Positions 60,587 through 64,000 of a stretch of DNA of 64,000 nt are shown here, one piece after another; position 1 is the first letter of the stretch; the number at the start of each line of letters is the position of its first letter. A program made the translations under genes and the position numbers. Under the pieces are notes generated by a model. The model worked only from the letters and a program-made list of their open reading frames with translations, had not been told where the DNA came from and searched no databases. The DNA is from Burkholderiales bacterium JOSHI_001 (lineage in GTDB: Bacteria; Pseudomonadota; Gammaproteobacteria; Burkholderiales; Burkholderiaceae_C): contig CM001438.1 of NCBI GenBank assembly GCA_000244995.1, positions 3,434,090-3,498,089 of the forward strand, read 5' to 3'.

Positions 60587-62427
60587 TTGGGCGTTCCCGC
60601 CTGATCGGACGACGCTTCGGCACGTGGCCCCGCCGCATCGTCCACACGGCGAGCGAGCACGTCCAGGTCCTGCGCATGCCGCTGCTCGACGACGTGCCGC
60701 CGAAGTTTAAGGTTGGCCGTCAATTCGCCGGACTCCATGGAAAAGGGCTGCCGACTCAGCACCATACCAGCTGGCAACAGATAACCGGGCAGGGCCTGGC
60801 ATGCCCGCCGAATGTCCTGCCGGATAACTTCCGTCGCCCCTGGCACTTGCTCATTGATGCAAACCAGCGCCAGCAGGGATTGGCGGCCGGCACCGAACAC
60901 TGCGGCATGCTCCACCCAAGGCAGGGCTCGCAGCGCGGCCTCCACCGCACCCGGTGCCACGCGGCGTCCGGTGGACGTCTTGAAGATTTCCGACTTGCGC
61001 CCTACCAATCGGATGTAACCCAGGTCGTCGAACTCGCCGAAATCGCCGGTGGCCAGCCAACCGTCAGCATCAACCCGCCTATCACCGTCGTCGGCGCCCA
61101 GGTAACCCTCGAACAGCCCGTCGCTGCGCACCAGCAGTTCCCCGTCTGGTGCCATGCGCACTTCCATGGCCTGCATTGGTTGTCCGACGGTACCCATCCG
61201 GCAATGGCCCGGCCGGTTGGCGGACACCGGCACGATGCATTCGCTGAGGCCATAGGCCTCGAAAACCTGCAGGCCCAGGGCATCCAGGTTCTCCAGCAAC
61301 CAGACCGGCATGGCCGCAGACCCACTGACAAAGTAGCGCAACTCGCCCCCGAAAGCGGACCGGATCCGGGCCAGAACGAGCCGGTCGGCCAGCCAAGCCG
61401 CAGCCCGCGTCGTCCAATTGGGCACTGCGCCACTGCGTCGCGCAGTTGCCCAACGTCGCCCGGCCGCCAAGCCCCATCGGGCCAAGGTCGAACCCGGCCA
61501 TGCCGCTGCGGACAGCTTGCCCATCACGGCCGAATGGAACTTCTCGAAGAAGCGGGGCACCGCGATGAAAATTTGGGGTCGGATGGCGGGCAGGTGCCGC
61601 ATCACTTCCCTGGGATCGGCGACATAGTAGACCTCGGCGCCCTGAGCCAATGCGCACAGGTTGATGACGCGCTGGAACGGGTTGGACATCGGCAACCAAC
61701 TCACGACCCTGTCGCCCTTGGCGACGTCACCACCGAAGGCGTCCAGGATGGCGTCGATGGCCAAGCGCACCTGATGGTGCCGATACATCAAGGCCCTGGG
61801 TTGACCCGTCGTGCCCGACGTGAAAAGGATCCAAGCCGGGTCGTCTGGCAAGGCCTGGTCCCACGAAGCATCGTCTGCGGCGTTCGAGGCTCGGTCCAGC
61901 CATTGCGCCAGGAGAATGGGCGGCGGGCCAGCCGGAAGCGCGGGCACACCCGTGCCTTCGACCACCACGATGAACGTCAGCGACGCCAGCGACTCCGCGT
62001 CGATCAGCGACAGCGCCTTGCCGTCCTGAACGAACAGCCCGGCAGGTCGGACCAATTGCAGGGCTGAGCGCATTTGCTCTGCCGTGGCGTGCGTGTCCAG
62101 CCCGGCAACCACCCCCCGTGCGCCGAGAACACCCAAATGAACTTGATCCCAGGTCGGGTTGCCGGCTGCAAGCACACACACCCGTTGCCCTGGCAAAAGG
62201 CCCTGCCTGCGCAGGCCATCGGCGATGGCTTGCGCATGCAAGCGGGTGCGCGACAACGAAAGCGACTCCCAGTGGCCCGCGCCCCGCAGCACCCACTGAA
62301 ACCTTTCACCGCCGTCTCGGCCCGGCGAGCTGAGCAAAGACGAGATGGTTCGGCCGGCGCAAGGCCCAGCCCGCAACTCACAGGGGCGGGTCGTACGCGC
62401 CTTTGGGTCGATTGATCTTGAGGTCAT
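60571..62427 (-). CDS. AMP-forming long-chain acyl-CoA/acyl-ACP ligase
   Basis: The 618-residue adenylate-forming enzyme has the ATP loop ILFTSGTTGQPRALMYRHHQ near 205, FEAYGLSE, TGDFGEFDDLGYIRLVGRKS and the hinge, and the terminal GELTANLKLRR with the catalytic Lys, a form typical of long-chain FadD15-type ligases. It should activate a fatty acid for the SDR or for another acyl acceptor. The start overlaps the PP-loop gene by 50 bases, so the two are tightly coupled. Confidence 0.9.
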   Translation of the reverse strand: MTSRSIDPKARTTRPCELRAGPCAGRTISSLLSSPGRDGGERFQWVLRGAGHWESLSLSRTRLHAQAIADGLRRQGLLPGQRVCVLAAGNPTWDQVHLGVLGARGVVAGLDTHATAEQMRSALQLVRPAGLFVQDGKALSLIDAESLASLTFIVVVEGTGVPALPAGPPPILLAQWLDRASNAADDASWDQALPDDPAWILFTSGTTGQPRALMYRHHQVRLAIDAILDAFGGDVAKGDRVVSWLPMSNPFQRVINLCALAQGAEVYYVADPREVMRHLPAIRPQIFIAVPRFFEKFHSAVMGKLSAAAWPGSTLARWGLAAGRRWATARRSGAVPNWTTRAAAWLADRLVLARIRSAFGGELRYFVSGSAAMPVWLLENLDALGLQVFEAYGLSECIVPVSANRPGHCRMGTVGQPMQAMEVRMAPDGELLVRSDGLFEGYLGADDGDRRVDADGWLATGDFGEFDDLGYIRLVGRKSEIFKTSTGRRVAPGAVEAALRALPWVEHAAVFGAGRQSLLALVCINEQVPGATEVIRQDIRRACQALPGYLLPAGMVLSRQPFSMESGELTANLKLRRHVVEQRHAQDLDVLARRVDDAAGPRAEASSDQAGTPKWIVL

Positions 62428-63454
62428 TGGGCGTGAGACCCAGCCACTTCAGGTGTGTCGTGACGTTGCGGCCCAAAAAGAGCTTGCGTCGAATCATGGT
62501 GTCAACAATCGGGCCCATCAGCCGCCAGTGGTTCAGGTTGGCCTTGCCGCTGCGGATCAGCGCTGCAAACTCTGGCGCGTAGGGGTTGTAGCCGAAGTTC
62601 ATCAGGTCCGAATACATCAACAACCAGTTGATGGGGTAGTTGCTCATCACGGGACTGGCATGGGACGCCTTGTCAACAAGTCCCAGCCGGACCACTTCAC
62701 GCATGACCTTGTCCTGATCGTAGTCCCAGGCGTGGAATGGTGCGATGTAGCGCGGAATGCGCGTACCCGAGGGAAGACGCGATGGGTTCCAGAAACGGGA
62801 GAGTTCCGCCTTGCTGAACAGATTGGCCTGCCTGAGGTCGGGCGGCGTCCAGTCGGTGTGCTCCACCAATTGGCGCGAAAACTCATAGACCATTCTTTCG
62901 GGTTCCGGTTGGCCTGGCGAATAACCAGCCACCACCAGAGGAATTCCCTTCTCCACCGCGACCTGCAGCGCATCGCCTTCAAAGAGCGGGGCGTACACAT
63001 ACGACACGGTGTAAACCGCGCCCCGCTCCTCCTGGTGCGTGAGCAGGTGGCGAAAGAGCTTGCGGTAGAACGCATCGGGCGGACGGTAGACCAGATGATC
63101 CACTTCCAACTTGGCGATGGTTCTACGGATGCTGCGCCATGCCACATCCGGGATGTTGACGTCGGTGGTGAATGCAAGGGGATTCAGGCCATAGTCGACC
63201 TTCATCCTCTGCAGAAGGTACAGGCTGTCCTTGCCACCGCTCAAGCAAACCAGAACGTCATAGGGTCGCCCGCGCCCGCGCACATCGGCCAGCGTTGACT
63301 CCAGATCCTTTTCACGGGCTTGCCGCTGGGCTTCCTGAGACGCCAGGTCCTGCATCGACGGTGGCGGTAGACGACAAAGCGCACATCGCCCAGAAGCGTC
63401 GATATCGGATCCCGGAACAGCCGCCGGAAGCAGGCAACGCGCACAGCGCAACAT
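62378..63454 (-). CDS. PP-loop ATPase, N-acetyl sugar amidotransferase-like
   Basis: The 358-residue protein has an N-terminal zinc ribbon (Cys4, Cys7, Cys24, Cys27) followed by a PP-loop ATP pyrophosphatase domain with CLSGGKDSLYLL near 70. This architecture matches the WbpG/PseA-type amidotransferases that use ammonia from a glutaminase partner to aminate a sugar or related carboxylate. No glutaminase is present here. It is the first gene of the operon and probably adenylates a substrate carboxyl or carbonyl. The actual substrate is unknown. Confidence 0.85.
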   Translation of the reverse strand: MLRCARCLLPAAVPGSDIDASGRCALCRLPPPSMQDLASQEAQRQAREKDLESTLADVRGRGRPYDVLVCLSGGKDSLYLLQRMKVDYGLNPLAFTTDVNIPDVAWRSIRRTIAKLEVDHLVYRPPDAFYRKLFRHLLTHQEERGAVYTVSYVYAPLFEGDALQVAVEKGIPLVVAGYSPGQPEPERMVYEFSRQLVEHTDWTPPDLRQANLFSKAELSRFWNPSRLPSGTRIPRYIAPFHAWDYDQDKVMREVVRLGLVDKASHASPVMSNYPINWLLMYSDLMNFGYNPYAPEFAALIRSGKANLNHWRLMGPIVDTMIRRKLFLGRNVTTHLKWLGLTPNDLKINRPKGAYDPPL

Positions 63455-63779
63455 AGGTCAAGCCTTCGGTAGACAATGGGCGCAACTTCGCGAACTGTGC
63501 ACACTATCAGAATTGGTCATGAGGCAATACTTCTGCGTTGCTGCCCTGCGCTCCTGTGCAGAGCGCCCGCACGGTACAACTTCCTTCGCAGCTTCGGCTT
63601 GCCCATGCACACCGTCCAGATCCAGAAAAATTGTCGCGCCGCAACAACCGCAAGCAGTCTATCCCGATCTGCGACAAGCGAAATAATCGGATGCGGGCTG
63701 GTCCGCGACGCTCGCAGAGCACGTCGAACTGTCAACCACCCATTGACCCGATGTCATTGACGTCGTGCAGCGTTCAGGC
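63455..63779. other. 325-base divergent region between the biosynthetic operon and the ABC transporter
   Basis: This should hold the promoters of both the four-gene operon (minus) and the ABC transporter (plus). It is relatively A/T-rich (for example AGAAAAATTGTCG at 63622-63634, GCGAAATAATCGG at 63678-63690). No consensus sigma-54 element and no clear sigma-70 pair is seen. Short open frames inside have no ribosome binding site and no recognisable product. Confidence 0.45.
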
Positions 63780-64000
63780 ATGTCGAACTCCTTTCAGCCG
63801 ACAGGCGACCCGGCTCCGCGCCGCGCCCTGCTCCACCCCGTGGTTCTGCAGGGCGTGTCCAAGTCCTACAGGCTGGGCGACGTCGATGTGCCGGCGTTGA
63901 CCGGCATTGATCTGGTGATCCTGCCTGACCGCTTTACCGTGATTTCCGGGCCATCGGGAAGCGGCAAGACCACTTTGTTGAACCTCATTGGATGCATTGA
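63780..64000 (+). CDS. ABC transporter ATP-binding protein, MacB/LolD type, N-terminal part
   Basis: Only 73 codons are visible. After a variable 20-residue start, LQGVSKSYRLGDVDVPALTG and the Walker A region ISGPSGSGKTTLLNLIGCI match the MacB/LolD family of export ATPases, which energise transport of lipoproteins, lipids or peptides from the periplasm. The gene is divergent from the biosynthetic operon and runs off the right edge. A permease would be expected next. Confidence 0.88.
   Translation, partial: MSNSFQPTGDPAPRRALLHPVVLQGVSKSYRLGDVDVPALTGIDLVILPDRFTVISGPSGSGKTTLLNLIGCI

Overview
The window is a gene-dense, high-GC chromosomal segment with no rRNA, tRNA, CRISPR array, insertion sequence or phage gene that I can see. 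Gene content and order (rpsP-rimM-trmD-rplS; AI-2E permease-hda-HAD-pcnB-folK; murJ / rpsT / DUF3579 / argD-argF; rubrerythrin-FeS-DUF3501; PEP-CTERM proteins and PrsT) point to a betaproteobacterium of the Burkholderiales, most like the Rubrivivax / Leptothrix / Aquincola side of the order. The assignment to order is fairly secure; anything finer is inference.

Layout. 1-9000: partial DUF599 gene, pirin/LysR divergent pair, gluQ-FKBP pair, DUF2087 gene, orn facing away from an M48 protease-rsgA pair, then a CobD/CbiB-like protein and a NUDIX CoA pyrophosphatase. 9000-11250: rpsP-rimM-trmD-rplS ribosome/tRNA operon ending in a clear terminator. 11440-13620: TM2-like membrane protein and a DUF47-Pit phosphate uptake operon. 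13741-18607: six minus-strand genes joined by 4-nt stop/start overlaps. 18774-24523: SirB1 protein, murJ, rpsT, DUF3579, argD-argF. 24589-26022: PhoX-like phosphatase with a PEP-CTERM tail. 26201-32164: speD, then a metallophosphoesterase overlapping a Ser/Thr kinase fused to a universal stress protein domain, a YkgJ cysteine-cluster protein, aminopeptidase P and a ROK sugar kinase. 32161-43854: large zinc lipoprotein protease, methyltransferase, ettA, GGDEF-EAL protein, rhlE, MBL/beta-CASP nuclease, unknown gene. 43941-51462: small Ala/Lys-rich exported protein, 2OG oxygenase, yaaA-esterase, rubrerythrin operon, alpha/beta hydrolase, Sel1-lytic transglycosylase.

From about 51.0 kb to the end, base composition and codon use change: visibly lower GC, AGG/AGA/CGG arginine codons, longer intergenic regions. 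This accessory region holds a FeeM-type long-chain N-acyl amino acid synthase, the PEP-CTERM-system TPR lipoprotein PrsT, a SAM methyltransferase, a PEP-CTERM protein with a near-consensus sigma-54 promoter, and a tightly overlapping four-gene operon (PP-loop ATPase, long-chain acyl-AMP ligase, thioester-reductase-like SDR, VAO-type FAD oxidase). A MacB-like ABC transporter gene starts divergently at the window edge. I read it as an exosortase-linked lipid or lipo-amino-acid pathway with export. The product is unknown, and no exosortase or PrsK/PrsR gene is in the window. It is the best candidate for an undescribed system here.

A second theme is regulatory. Several genes have a TACACT/TACAGT -10 element ending six or seven bases before the start codon, which suggests leaderless transcripts.
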